DNA from: Desulfobacterales bacterium
GTDB lineage: Bacteria > Desulfobacterota > DSM-4660 > Desulfatiglandales > B25-G16
Direction: 5' to 3'
Length of the DNA stretch: 18,894 bases
Assembly: GCA_013375385.1 (NCBI GenBank)
Contig: JABXJY010000026.1
Span: forward strand, 1-18,894
The notes below the pieces were generated by a model that searched no databases, was not told the DNA's origin, and saw only the letters and a program-made list of their open reading frames with translations. Positions 1-7,392 of this stretch are shown piece by piece; position 1 is the stretch's first letter; every line of letters starts with the position of its first letter. The position numbers and the translations under genes were made by a program.

Positions 1-367
1 ATTGATCCAGCCCACCTTTGTTGTCAACCACCCCATAGAGGTGAGTCCCCTTTCCAGGAGAAGGGATGACGAGCCTGAGATTGCAGAAAGATTTGAAGTG
101 GTTGTAGCTGGAAGGGAGATTGCAAATGCCTTCTCTGAACTCAACGACCCGGATGATCAGCGGGAGAGATTTCTTCAGCAGGCTTCCTTAAGGGATTCTG
201 GTGATGAGGAGGCCCTTTTTATGGATGAGGATTATCTCAAGGCCTTGGATTATGGATTGCCTCCTACAGCAGGAGAGGGTATTGGAATAGATAGACTGGT
301 TATGATCCTAACTGATTCCCCTTCTATCAGGGATGTTATCCTCTTCCCTCAAATGAGGGAAAAGTAA
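1..367 (+). CDS. lysS: Lysyl-tRNA synthetase, C-terminal part (gene runs off the left edge)
   Basis: This is the last 121 residues of a class II aminoacyl-tRNA synthetase that charges tRNA-Lys in the cytoplasm. Frame 2 is open from the window edge to TAA at 365-367, and the TTG at position 2 is only an internal codon. The visible part begins inside the catalytic core (NHPIEVSPLSR). It continues through a conserved AGREIANAFSELNDP segment and ends with class II motif 3, GIGIDRLVMILTDS, where the Arg contacts ATP, followed by the usual terminal RDVILFPQMR. Family members are about 490-510 residues, so roughly three quarters lies outside the window. The next gene, lolC, follows after an 88-nt spacer filled with heptanucleotide repeats. 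A lysS-lolC-lolD order is familiar from deltaproteobacterial genomes. The identity is secure, because PoxA/GenX-type paralogues lack much of this core. Confidence 0.95.
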   Translation, partial: LIQPTFVVNHPIEVSPLSRRRDDEPEIAERFEVVVAGREIANAFSELNDPDDQRERFLQQASLRDSGDEEALFMDEDYLKALDYGLPPTAGEGIGIDRLVMILTDSPSIRDVILFPQMREK

Positions 368-376
368 TAGTGTGAT

Positions 377-455
377 TAGTCAATTGTCATTGGTCATTTG
401 TCAATCGCAACAAGCAACAGACTAGAGCAATATCTAGTAACGAGTAACGAGTAAT
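377..455 (+). repeat. Degenerate tandem heptanucleotide array between lysS and lolC
   Basis: Almost the whole lysS-lolC spacer can be cut into 7-bp units. Positions 377-404 hold four units close to TTGTCAT/TTGTCAA. After a 2-nt slip, 407-455 hold seven units in unbroken phase, including GCAACAA followed by GCAACAG, and AGTAACG twice (436-449) followed by AGTAAT. The last unit ends directly against the ATG of lolC at 456. The array therefore occupies the position where a Shine-Dalgarno sequence would be, and no clear AGGAGG-like site is visible. Function is unknown. Heptameric short tandem repeats (STRR) are known from cyanobacteria, and I know of no defined role here. Confidence 0.75.
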
Positions 456-1682
456 ATGTCCTTTGAAACGTTCTTCTCTGTCAGATATTTAAAGGCAAAG
501 AGAAAGCAAGGGTATATCTCTATCATAACTGGTATTTCCATTTTGGGAATAATGATAGGGGTCATGGCCCTGATAGTAGTGCTGGCCGTGATGAACGGCT
601 TCAGGGAAGATTTGATGAAAAAGATACTCGGTGTAAATTCACATCTGCTTATCTTGAGTTATAAGGGGGGCATCAGAGATACAGAAGCCATTATCAAGAA
701 GGCTTTGGAGGTAGATGGTGTTCTTTCAGCAACCCCATTTATCTACAGTCAGGTAATGATTAAACATGCTGGTAATATCTCAGGGGCTATTCTCAGGGGT
801 CTGGATCCAGCCACAGCTGGTACGGTAATCAACATCGATTCGATGATTAAGGGAGGCTCACTTACCCTTTTGAAGGGATCTGAGACCGGTCCCCAGGGAG
901 CCATTATTGGTAGTGAGTTATCCAGACAGATAGGAGCGCTGCCGGGAGATACCGTAACCCTGGTATCGCCTATAGGTAAATTGACGCCACTAGGGAGGGT
1001 AGCAAATGAAGATACCTTTAAGGTAGAGGCCCTTTTTGAGTCCGGCATGTATGAGTATGATAGCTCAATGGTTTTTCTGTCTTTAACCGATGCTCAGGAT
1101 TTTCTCTCCCTTGGGGATGAGGTAACAGGGATCGAATTGAAGGTTAAGGACATAGATGCGAGTGACACAATAGGGGGAATCATTCAGGACAAACTTGGCT
1201 ATCCTTACTGGACCAAAGACTGGAAGATGATGAACAAAAGTCTGTTTTCCGCCTTAAAGCTCGAGAAGGTGACTATGTTTATTATTCTGATCATGATAGT
1301 TCTCGTAGGTGCACTGAATATAATCAGTTCCCTCGTTATGCTGGTTATGGAAAAGACTCGCGATATTGCGATTCTGAGAACCATGGGGGCATCGTCAAAG
1401 AGTATCATGTATATTTTTGTCTTTCAGGGACTATTCGTTGGTCTCATCGGTACCTTACTGGGCCTGGTGTTCGGATCCTTTCTCTGCTATCTCCTGGCAC
1501 GATATAAGTTCATTGAGCTTCCCCCAGACGTATATTACATAAGTACCCTGCCTGTTAGAATGGAGTGGTTTGATATTGTCTCAATCGCATTAGCCGCACT
1601 GATTATCTCTTTCCTGGCCACTATCTACCCTTCCTGGCATGCCTCCAAGGTAAACCCTGTAGAGGCATTGAGATATGAATAG
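456..1682 (+). CDS. lolC: Lipoprotein-releasing ABC transporter permease, LolC/LolE family
   Basis: Inner-membrane permease subunit of the Lol system, which extracts lipoproteins from the inner membrane and passes them to a periplasmic carrier. The 408-residue length matches LolC/LolE (about 400-415). A first membrane segment lies at about residues 21-48. A large periplasmic MacB-like domain follows to about residue 270. Three more helices then form the FtsX core, at about 272-296, 316-345 and 373-392. The conserved cytoplasmic coupling region MEKTRDIAILRTMGAS follows the second helix. The protein ends VNPVEALRYE, typical of the family. The ATPase gene lolD starts 2 nt after its stop. Only one permease gene is present, so the complex may be a homodimer (LolF-type) instead of LolC plus LolE. 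The start ATG at 456 abuts a heptamer array and lacks a good ribosome-binding site, but the N-terminus (FETFFSVRYLKAKRK) is typical, so the start is credible. Confidence 0.93.
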   Translation: MSFETFFSVRYLKAKRKQGYISIITGISILGIMIGVMALIVVLAVMNGFREDLMKKILGVNSHLLILSYKGGIRDTEAIIKKALEVDGVLSATPFIYSQVMIKHAGNISGAILRGLDPATAGTVINIDSMIKGGSLTLLKGSETGPQGAIIGSELSRQIGALPGDTVTLVSPIGKLTPLGRVANEDTFKVEALFESGMYEYDSSMVFLSLTDAQDFLSLGDEVTGIELKVKDIDASDTIGGIIQDKLGYPYWTKDWKMMNKSLFSALKLEKVTMFIILIMIVLVGALNIISSLVMLVMEKTRDIAILRTMGASSKSIMYIFVFQGLFVGLIGTLLGLVFGSFLCYLLARYKFIELPPDVYYISTLPVRMEWFDIVSIALAALIISFLATIYPSWHASKVNPVEALRYE

Positions 1683-1684
1683 AA

Positions 1685-2356
1685 ATGAAACCCATGCTGC
1701 AGATAGAAAACATCCATAAAAGCTTTGAAAATAACGGCAAGATAATTCAAGTGCTTAAAGGGATCAGCTTACAGGTATTACCAGGTGAATCCCTTGCCAT
1801 AATGGGGCCCTCTGGAGCAGGCAAGTCGACCCTCCTCAATATTATGGGAACATTAGAGCCCCCGTCTCAGGGTACGGTCTTTTTCAACGACAGCGATGTC
1901 TATCAGATGGATGAGATGGGCCTCAGCAGGATCAGGAATCGGGAAATAGGCTTTGTATTCCAGTTCCATCATCTTCTTCCTGAATTTGACGCCGAGGAAA
2001 ACGCCATGATTCCTGCCCTCATATCCGGGTACAGTTGGAGAACTTCCGCCGAAATGGCCTCAGCTATCCTGTCTCAGATGGGTTTAAAAGATAGGCTAAG
2101 ACACAGGGTTGGTGAGCTTTCCGGAGGAGAGCAGCAGAGAGTTGCAATTGCCAGGGCACTCATTATGGGGCCTCAGGTGCTCCTAGCGGATGAGCCTACA
2201 GGAAACCTGGATAAGGTAACAGGTGATGAGATAGCAGAGCTGCTGCTTTCCCTCAATAAAAGGCAAGGCTTGGCCCTTGTCATAGCTACCCATAATCTGG
2301 AGCTGGCCCACAAGATGTCCAAGCAGCTGCAATTAGTTGATGGCAGGTTTGCATAA
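1685..2356 (+). CDS. lolD: Lipoprotein-releasing ABC transporter ATP-binding protein LolD
   Basis: Cytoplasmic ATPase that powers lipoprotein release by the Lol permease encoded just upstream. At 223 residues it has the usual LolD length. Visible motifs are Walker A GPSGAGKST at residues 41-49, the Q-loop around FVFQFHHLLPEF, the ABC signature LSGGEQQR at about 145-152, Walker B with catalytic Glu in LLADEPTGNLD at about 166-176, and the H-loop histidine in IATHN. The FQFHHLLPEF segment is characteristic of the LolD/MacB/FtsE clade, and the neighbouring permease makes LolD the right name. The gene follows lolC by 2 nt, so coupled translation is likely. An alternative ATG lies at 1694, which would give MLQIENIHKSF and remove three residues. 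Confidence 0.94.
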   Translation: MKPMLQIENIHKSFENNGKIIQVLKGISLQVLPGESLAIMGPSGAGKSTLLNIMGTLEPPSQGTVFFNDSDVYQMDEMGLSRIRNREIGFVFQFHHLLPEFDAEENAMIPALISGYSWRTSAEMASAILSQMGLKDRLRHRVGELSGGEQQRVAIARALIMGPQVLLADEPTGNLDKVTGDEIAELLLSLNKRQGLALVIATHNLELAHKMSKQLQLVDGRFA

Positions 2357-2360
2357 AGCA

Positions 2361-2475
2361 CGCTATTTGCTATGGGTTACATGTTAGCCGTGTTTTCTAT
2401 TCGCCTGCGGCAAGCAACTACTCAACACTAAGCGATAAGCAGAAAAAAGTAGCCAGCAACCGGCAACAAGAAAGT
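2361..2475 (+). repeat. Degenerate heptanucleotide array between lolD and bamA
   Basis: The 121-nt spacer after lolD shows a 7-bp rhythm in two blocks. The first (2361-2388) includes CGCTATT next to TGCTATG, then GGTTACA next to TGTTAGC. The second (2413-2475) holds nine units in one phase, clearest in ACTAAGC followed by GATAAGC (2427-2440) and in AGCAACC followed by GGCAACA (2455-2468). The last unit ends 2 nt before the bamA ATG at 2478. Degeneration is stronger than at the lysS-lolC array, so confidence in exact boundaries is limited. Confidence 0.55.
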
Positions 2476-2477
2476 TG

Positions 2478-5159
2478 ATGATTCAAAAGATACTCTCCTA
2501 TTTTGGCCATATACGGTGGCCTCTTCCTGTTTTGTCACTGTTGATCCCTCTTTTGATACATACCCATGTCAGGGCACAGGTGTCAGAAAAGATAGCCGTG
2601 CTTCCCTTCAAGATTCATATGCTGAAACCTATGGATCGTCTCGTTCTAGACCTCCAAGAGATGTTAACGGCAAGGCTTGCAAGGGAAGGATTTGACCTTC
2701 TCGATCCGGCGATAATAAATAAGAGTGGACTGTCCAGGATAACAGGAGCAGACTTAGAGCGTGCAAGGGGGGTGGCAAAAGAGGAGAGGATCGATTGGTT
2801 AATAGAAGGAAGTGTTACCCAGATCGGAGAAAAGATACGTGTTGACCTTACTCTCCTTCCTATAGCAATTGAAAGGAGATCTGTTTCTATTTCTGTTTCA
2901 GAAGATAAGGTGGATAAATTAGCTCAGATAATGGAGAGGGCAGCAGCAACCGTAACAAGCCGCATTAGAGGTATTATTCCGATAGATTCAGTCTATATTA
3001 CAGGAAATAGAAGGATTGAAACTGACGCCATCCTTGCGACCATTGAGAGTCAAAAGGGGACACCATTTGACCCGAGCACCCTCGATAAAGACCTTAGATC
3101 AATATATCAAATGGGTTTTTTCGATGATGTCCAGATAGATGTTGAGGAGGGTCCGGGAGGTAAAATAGTCACCTTCAAGGTCAGTGAAAAACCATCTATT
3201 GGTGCGATTAAATTTGAGGGGAACAAAAAGATTGATCGGAAGGACCTGATGGAGGTTTTAGGGATAAAAGAATATTCTATTCTCAACAGGAAAGGCATCA
3301 AAGACAGTATAGAGAGGTTAAGAGATCATTACCATCAGAAGGGATATTACAATGTTGAAATAAGAGAGAAGATCGAGGATCTTCCCAACAATGAGGTGGC
3401 GCTTATTTATAAAATTAAGGAGGGAGATAAGGTCTATATAAGGAAGATTACATTTGGAGGGAATAGCGAGATCAATGATGACGATCTTAAAGATGTTATG
3501 GAGACAAGCGAGAAGGGGTTTTTCTCCTTTCTTACTAGCTCTGGCCGTCTGGATAGAAAAAAGTTGGAAAGTGATACATTGAAAATAAAGTCATTTTACT
3601 ATAACAACGGCTATATAAAGGCAAGAGTAGGTGAACCGGAGATCACTCACAAAAAGGATGAGGGGCTCACTATTACTATCAAGATTAATGAAGGCCCTCA
3701 ATATGGTATCAGGAATGTGAGTATTGAGGGAGATCTTATAAGAGATGTCCATGAGCTCTATCAGGTGATCAAGATAAGGAAAGAGAAGGTATATAACAGG
3801 GAGGTTATCAGGTCTGATACATTGGCCTTGAGTGGGATTTACGCAGATGAAGGCTATGCCCTGGTTGACGTATCCCCTGAGATCAAGGAAGATGATAAAG
3901 AACATAAGGTTGATATTACATACCGGATTTCGAGAGGAAAGAAGGTTCGGTTTGAGAGGATACTCATCACTGGAAATGACAAAACCAGGGATAAGGTTAT
4001 TCGCCGGGAGCTACAGGTTATTGAGGGTGGAGATTTCAGTGGAAAGAAACTGAAAAGAAGCAGTCAGAATCTTCATCGCCTCGGTTTTTTTGAGAAGTTG
4101 GATGTTAACACAAAAAAGGGAAGCAGCGATGAGGAGATGATCCTTGCTATAGATGTCAAGGAGAGACCAACCGGTGTCTTTTCCCTTGGTGTTGGATACA
4201 GTTCGGTGGAAAAGGCTATCGGGATATTGGAAATATCACAGAACAACCTCTTTGGCCGTGGACAAACAGTATCGGCTAGGGCCTCTCTGAGCTCCAAGTC
4301 CACGAGATATACCTTGAGTTTTACTGAGCCATGGCTCTTTGATAAGCCTCTATCGGCAGGTATTGATCTGTATGACTGGGAGTACATATATGATGAATAT
4401 ACCAAGGACAGCCGTGGGGGAAAGCTGAGATTTGGTTTTCCCTTAGGACTTGAGTTCACCAGGGGCTCATTTATTTATACCTATGACGATGCCGAGATCT
4501 CGGATGTATCAGAAACAGCCTCTCGATTAATACAGGATATGGTGGGACGTAATGTTACGAGCAGTCTGACCTTTGGTGTTTCCAGGGATAGCAGAGATAG
4601 GCGCTTTAATGCCAGAGAAGGCTCTGTGAACTCCACATCAATAGAATATGCAGGCGGTATCCTTGCAGGAGACAACTATTTTACCAAATACAGGGCCAGA
4701 TCAGCCTGGTTTTTCCCTTTTTTCTGGGATGCGGCATTTTCTGTGCAGGGAAAATGGGGCTATGTTGAGCAGAGGCCAGGTGGGAAATTGCCTGTCTATG
4801 AAAAATTCAGATTGGGTGGAATGAATACGGTCAGGGGATTTGATTATGGCTCCATTTCACCTGTTGACCCGGTTACAGGCGACAGGATAGGTGGAGAAAA
4901 GATGATGGTCTATAACGTTGAGTTCCGGTTTCCCCTCGTGAAGGAACAGGGAGTGGTGGGTGTTCTATTCTTCGATGCGGGAAATGTCTTTACCAAGGAT
5001 GAGGACTATACCTTCGATGGAATCAGGCGGGGTGCGGGGGTAGGGATACGGTGGTATTCACCGATAGGACCTCTCCGTTTGGAATGGGGCAAGATTCTTG
5101 ACCGGAAGCCCGGCGAGCCATCAGACAACTGGGAGTTTACGATTGGAACACCATTCTAG
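2478..5159 (+). CDS. bamA: Outer-membrane protein assembly factor BamA with an extra N-terminal domain
   Basis: BamA inserts and folds beta-barrel proteins in the outer membrane. A signal peptide ends near residue 34 (HVRA/QV; numbering includes the codon at 2475). Residues about 36-165 form a domain absent from E. coli BamA. Its start KIAVLPFKI and its later WLIEGSVTQIGEKIRVDLTL resemble TolB-N/CsgG-like periplasmic folds. Five POTRA domains follow, starting near residues 171, 246, 320, 410 and 490. The 16-stranded barrel runs from about 565 to the end. The barrel carries the conserved L6 motif VRGF at 786-789 and ends with the expected C-terminal Phe (IGTPF). The length of 893 residues exceeds the roughly 800 of the E. 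coli protein by about the extra domain. TTG at 2475 directly precedes ATG at 2478, and I prefer the ATG. skp follows 191 nt downstream. The identity is very secure; the role of the extra domain is not known to me. Confidence 0.95.
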   Translation: MIQKILSYFGHIRWPLPVLSLLIPLLIHTHVRAQVSEKIAVLPFKIHMLKPMDRLVLDLQEMLTARLAREGFDLLDPAIINKSGLSRITGADLERARGVAKEERIDWLIEGSVTQIGEKIRVDLTLLPIAIERRSVSISVSEDKVDKLAQIMERAAATVTSRIRGIIPIDSVYITGNRRIETDAILATIESQKGTPFDPSTLDKDLRSIYQMGFFDDVQIDVEEGPGGKIVTFKVSEKPSIGAIKFEGNKKIDRKDLMEVLGIKEYSILNRKGIKDSIERLRDHYHQKGYYNVEIREKIEDLPNNEVALIYKIKEGDKVYIRKITFGGNSEINDDDLKDVMETSEKGFFSFLTSSGRLDRKKLESDTLKIKSFYYNNGYIKARVGEPEITHKKDEGLTITIKINEGPQYGIRNVSIEGDLIRDVHELYQVIKIRKEKVYNREVIRSDTLALSGIYADEGYALVDVSPEIKEDDKEHKVDITYRISRGKKVRFERILITGNDKTRDKVIRRELQVIEGGDFSGKKLKRSSQNLHRLGFFEKLDVNTKKGSSDEEMILAIDVKERPTGVFSLGVGYSSVEKAIGILEISQNNLFGRGQTVSARASLSSKSTRYTLSFTEPWLFDKPLSAGIDLYDWEYIYDEYTKDSRGGKLRFGFPLGLEFTRGSFIYTYDDAEISDVSETASRLIQDMVGRNVTSSLTFGVSRDSRDRRFNAREGSVNSTSIEYAGGILAGDNYFTKYRARSAWFFPFFWDAAFSVQGKWGYVEQRPGGKLPVYEKFRLGGMNTVRGFDYGSISPVDPVTGDRIGGEKMMVYNVEFRFPLVKEQGVVGVLFFDAGNVFTKDEDYTFDGIRRGAGVGIRWYSPIGPLRLEWGKILDRKPGEPSDNWEFTIGTPF

Positions 5160-5350
5160 AGGATGTCCCTAGTCCGGAGCCAGTTGTTCGTTGAAAAAGA
5201 ATCGAGAAACAATTCAAATATATAGCAACTAGCTGACCAACCATTTTAAGGGTTGTTGACTAATAAAAGAAAAATAAGGTAAGATCCAGTCCTAACGTAT
5301 TGCTAAGGTATGCGTAACAAAAAACAATCGAAGCAAGCAGGGGGTCAGGA

Positions 5351-5887
5351 ATGAAGAAGGGTTTCTTGTTTTCAGCTATTATTATGGTAGTTCTATTGAC
5401 TCATAATGTAGCCCTGGGGGAAGATTCTATCAAGGTTGGTCTTATTGATATTCAAAGATGCCTTGATGAATCTAAGGAGGGGCAAAAGGTTCTTGAGCTC
5501 CTGAAGAAGAAAAAGGAGGTGCTCCAGAGGCAACTTGATACGAAACAAAGAGAGCTTTTGGGGCTGAGGAAGGAGTTAGAGAAACAGGCTATGATGTTGA
5601 GTATGGATGCCCAGGATGACAAAAGGAGGGCTATCGAAAGAAAGACCAGGGAGTTAGACTATTTTTTCAAGGATTTAAATGAAGAGATGATGAGGGCACA
5701 GGAAAAAGAAAAAAAAAGGATGCTTAATGAGCTCGGTAAGGTTATCGAAAAGATAGGATCCGAAGAAAACTTCACCTTGATAATTGAGAAGAGGGCAGGC
5801 GGTGTTCTCTATCGGGCTGACTCAATCGACATCACTGAAAAGGTTATCAGGGCCTATGAAAAGATGAAAGAGGAAGGCAGAGAATAG
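5351..5887 (+). CDS. skp: Periplasmic OmpH/Skp-family chaperone
   Basis: Trimeric periplasmic chaperone that holds unfolded outer-membrane proteins on their way to the Bam complex. The 178-residue protein has a lysine-rich signal peptide with likely cleavage after ALG (residue 23). A short beta segment follows (IKVGLIDIQRCLDES). The long charged coiled coil at about residues 40-120 (many K/E/R/Q, with KKKKEVLQRQLDTKQREL) would form the tentacles. A C-terminal beta segment (FTLIIEKRAGGVLYRADSIDIT) closes the body domain. Length and layout match the family (about 160-190 residues). The gene sits between bamA and lpxD, the classic position. A GGGGGTCAGGA stretch just before ATG 5351 can serve as ribosome-binding site. 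The 191-nt spacer before it holds only a weak hairpin (CAACC 5238-5242, GGTTG 5251-5255) and no convincing promoter. Confidence 0.92.
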   Translation: MKKGFLFSAIIMVVLLTHNVALGEDSIKVGLIDIQRCLDESKEGQKVLELLKKKKEVLQRQLDTKQRELLGLRKELEKQAMMLSMDAQDDKRRAIERKTRELDYFFKDLNEEMMRAQEKEKKRMLNELGKVIEKIGSEENFTLIIEKRAGGVLYRADSIDITEKVIRAYEKMKEEGRE

Positions 5888-5897
5888 GTTAGTAACA

Positions 5898-6932
5898 TTG
5901 GAACTGACTCTGAGACATATAGCTGAATCAATAGGTGGCACTGTTATAGGTGATGATCAGGCATTGATAAGAGGGATCAATTCCCTCCATTTGGCTGAGA
6001 AAGGAGAGATGTCCTTTCTGGCAGACCCACGTCTAAAGGACCAGGTCAAGGGAACAAAGGCATCAGCCGTTATTGTAAAAGAACTCACCAGTCTTTATCA
6101 GGGTCCACAACTGATATACCCCAATCCCTACCTTGCCTACGCCAGAGTGGCGACCATGTTTGCTCCTGCCATTCCTCGTTTCCCGGGGTTAAGTGAAAAG
6201 GCCATCATTGGAGAAGGAACTCACGTGGGAAAAGATGTGTCTATCTATCCTTTTGTTTATGTTGGACAGGAGGCAGTACTAGGCGATAGAGTCATTCTTT
6301 TCCCAGGTGTCTATGTTGGCGATCGTGTCACCGTAGGGGATGGGAGTGTTGTCTATCCAAATGTAACAATAATGGCCGATTGCATAATAGGGAAGGAGGT
6401 AATTATTCATGCAGGCACTGTCATAGGGAGTGATGGCTTTGGTTACGCCTGGGATGGTGATGTAAGCGTCAAGATTCCACAGACAGGGATTGTTCAGATA
6501 GAAGACAGGGTGGAGATCGGGGCACAAAATACCATTGACAGGGCCTCCCTTGGCAAGACATTGATTCAGAAAGGTGTGAAGACCGATAACCTTGTTCAGA
6601 TCGCACATAATGTAGTTGTTGGTGAAAATACCATTATTATTGCCCAGGCGGGGATTGCAGGAAGCACCAGGGTAGGAAGGAATGTCGTATTAGGACCACA
6701 GGTTGGTGTTTCTGATCACCTTGAGATCGGCGATCGGGTAATGGTAGTTGGAGGATCCGGTGTGGTCAAATCCATTCCGGCAGGTGAGGTTGTCTCAGGG
6801 TTTCCGACAATGCCTCATCGCCTCTGGTTGAAAACCAGAGGGCACATACGGAGACTCACCGAGTATTCCGAAAGGTTGAAGGAGTTAGAAAACAGGGTTG
6901 AGGAACTGGAAGAACAATTAAAAAGGGAGTAG
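5898..6932 (+). CDS. lpxD: UDP-3-O-(3-hydroxyacyl)glucosamine N-acyltransferase LpxD
   Basis: Third acyl-transfer step of lipid A synthesis: it adds a hydroxyacyl chain from ACP to the 2-amino group of the UDP-sugar in the cytoplasm. The 344-residue protein (family about 335-350) starts with the uridine-binding LpxD N-domain (LTLRHIAESIGGTVIGD to ASAVIVKE, residues about 3-70). A left-handed beta-helix of hexapeptide repeats follows (about 105-290, e.g. IIGEGTHVGKDVSIYPFVYVG). The catalytic His is H237 in QIAHNVVVG. The C-terminus is a charged helix (LKELENRVEELEEQLKRE), as in other LpxD proteins. The start codon is TTG at 5898, 10 nt after the skp stop. The protein start fits the family, although the ribosome-binding site is weak. 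fabZ follows after 8 nt. Confidence 0.95.
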   Translation: MELTLRHIAESIGGTVIGDDQALIRGINSLHLAEKGEMSFLADPRLKDQVKGTKASAVIVKELTSLYQGPQLIYPNPYLAYARVATMFAPAIPRFPGLSEKAIIGEGTHVGKDVSIYPFVYVGQEAVLGDRVILFPGVYVGDRVTVGDGSVVYPNVTIMADCIIGKEVIIHAGTVIGSDGFGYAWDGDVSVKIPQTGIVQIEDRVEIGAQNTIDRASLGKTLIQKGVKTDNLVQIAHNVVVGENTIIIAQAGIAGSTRVGRNVVLGPQVGVSDHLEIGDRVMVVGGSGVVKSIPAGEVVSGFPTMPHRLWLKTRGHIRRLTEYSERLKELENRVEELEEQLKRE

Positions 6933-6940
6933 ATAGGGTA

Positions 6941-7387
6941 ATGGATTTACCACTGACTTATAAGGACATCATAAAGATACTACCGCACCGGCATCCGTTC
7001 CTGCTTGTGGATCTGATTACGGAACTTGAGCTGGGAGAAAGGATAGTAGGGATCAAGAACGTAACCATAAATGAGCCTTTCTTCGAGGGTCATTTTCCAG
7101 GAAACCCAATTATGCCTGGCGTTCTGGTGATAGAAGCCATGGCTCAAGTGGGTGGAATACTCGCGAGACTATCGGTACCAGAGAGTATGGACATAGAGGC
7201 GGAAAATGCCATATACTTTGTCGCTATGGACAAGGTGAAATTTCGGAGACCGATAGTTCCTGGCGACCAGGTCCTCTTTGAACTGACTCCTGTGAGAAAA
7301 GGTAGTAGAATATGGAAAATGAAAGGGAATGCAGTGGTAAATGAGACAGTAGTGGCAGAAGCCGAGTTGGTGGCTGCAATAAGGTAA
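6941..7387 (+). CDS. fabZ: 3-hydroxyacyl-[ACP] dehydratase FabZ
   Basis: Hot-dog-fold dehydratase of fatty-acid elongation that removes water from 3-hydroxyacyl-ACP. It competes with LpxA and LpxD for the same hydroxyacyl-ACP pool, which explains its place among lpx genes. The 148-residue length is typical (about 140-155). The catalytic pair is visible: H51 in FFEGHFPGNPIMPG and E65 in VLVIEAMAQVGG. The IKILPHRHPFLLVD start motif and the FRRPIVPGDQ segment are also family hallmarks. It lies 8 nt after lpxD and 5 nt before lpxA, so it is surely co-transcribed. No oddities were seen. Confidence 0.96.
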   Translation: MDLPLTYKDIIKILPHRHPFLLVDLITELELGERIVGIKNVTINEPFFEGHFPGNPIMPGVLVIEAMAQVGGILARLSVPESMDIEAENAIYFVAMDKVKFRRPIVPGDQVLFELTPVRKGSRIWKMKGNAVVNETVVAEAELVAAIR

Positions 7388-7392
7388 GCGAA

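Noticed and set aside
377..455. Reading the spacer repeats as a CRISPR array
   Set aside because: Units are 7 bp, contiguous, without spacers, and no cas gene is near.
749..1048. Minus-strand open frame of 99 codons within lolC
   Set aside because: It lies fully inside a well-supported gene, and its product has no recognisable domain. Similar open frames opposite bamA, lpxD and the response regulator gene were dropped for the same reason.
5238..5255. Hairpin CAACC/GGTTG between bamA and skp as terminator or riboswitch
   Set aside because: The stem has only 5 bp, with no T-run and no known riboswitch core. It is likely chance.
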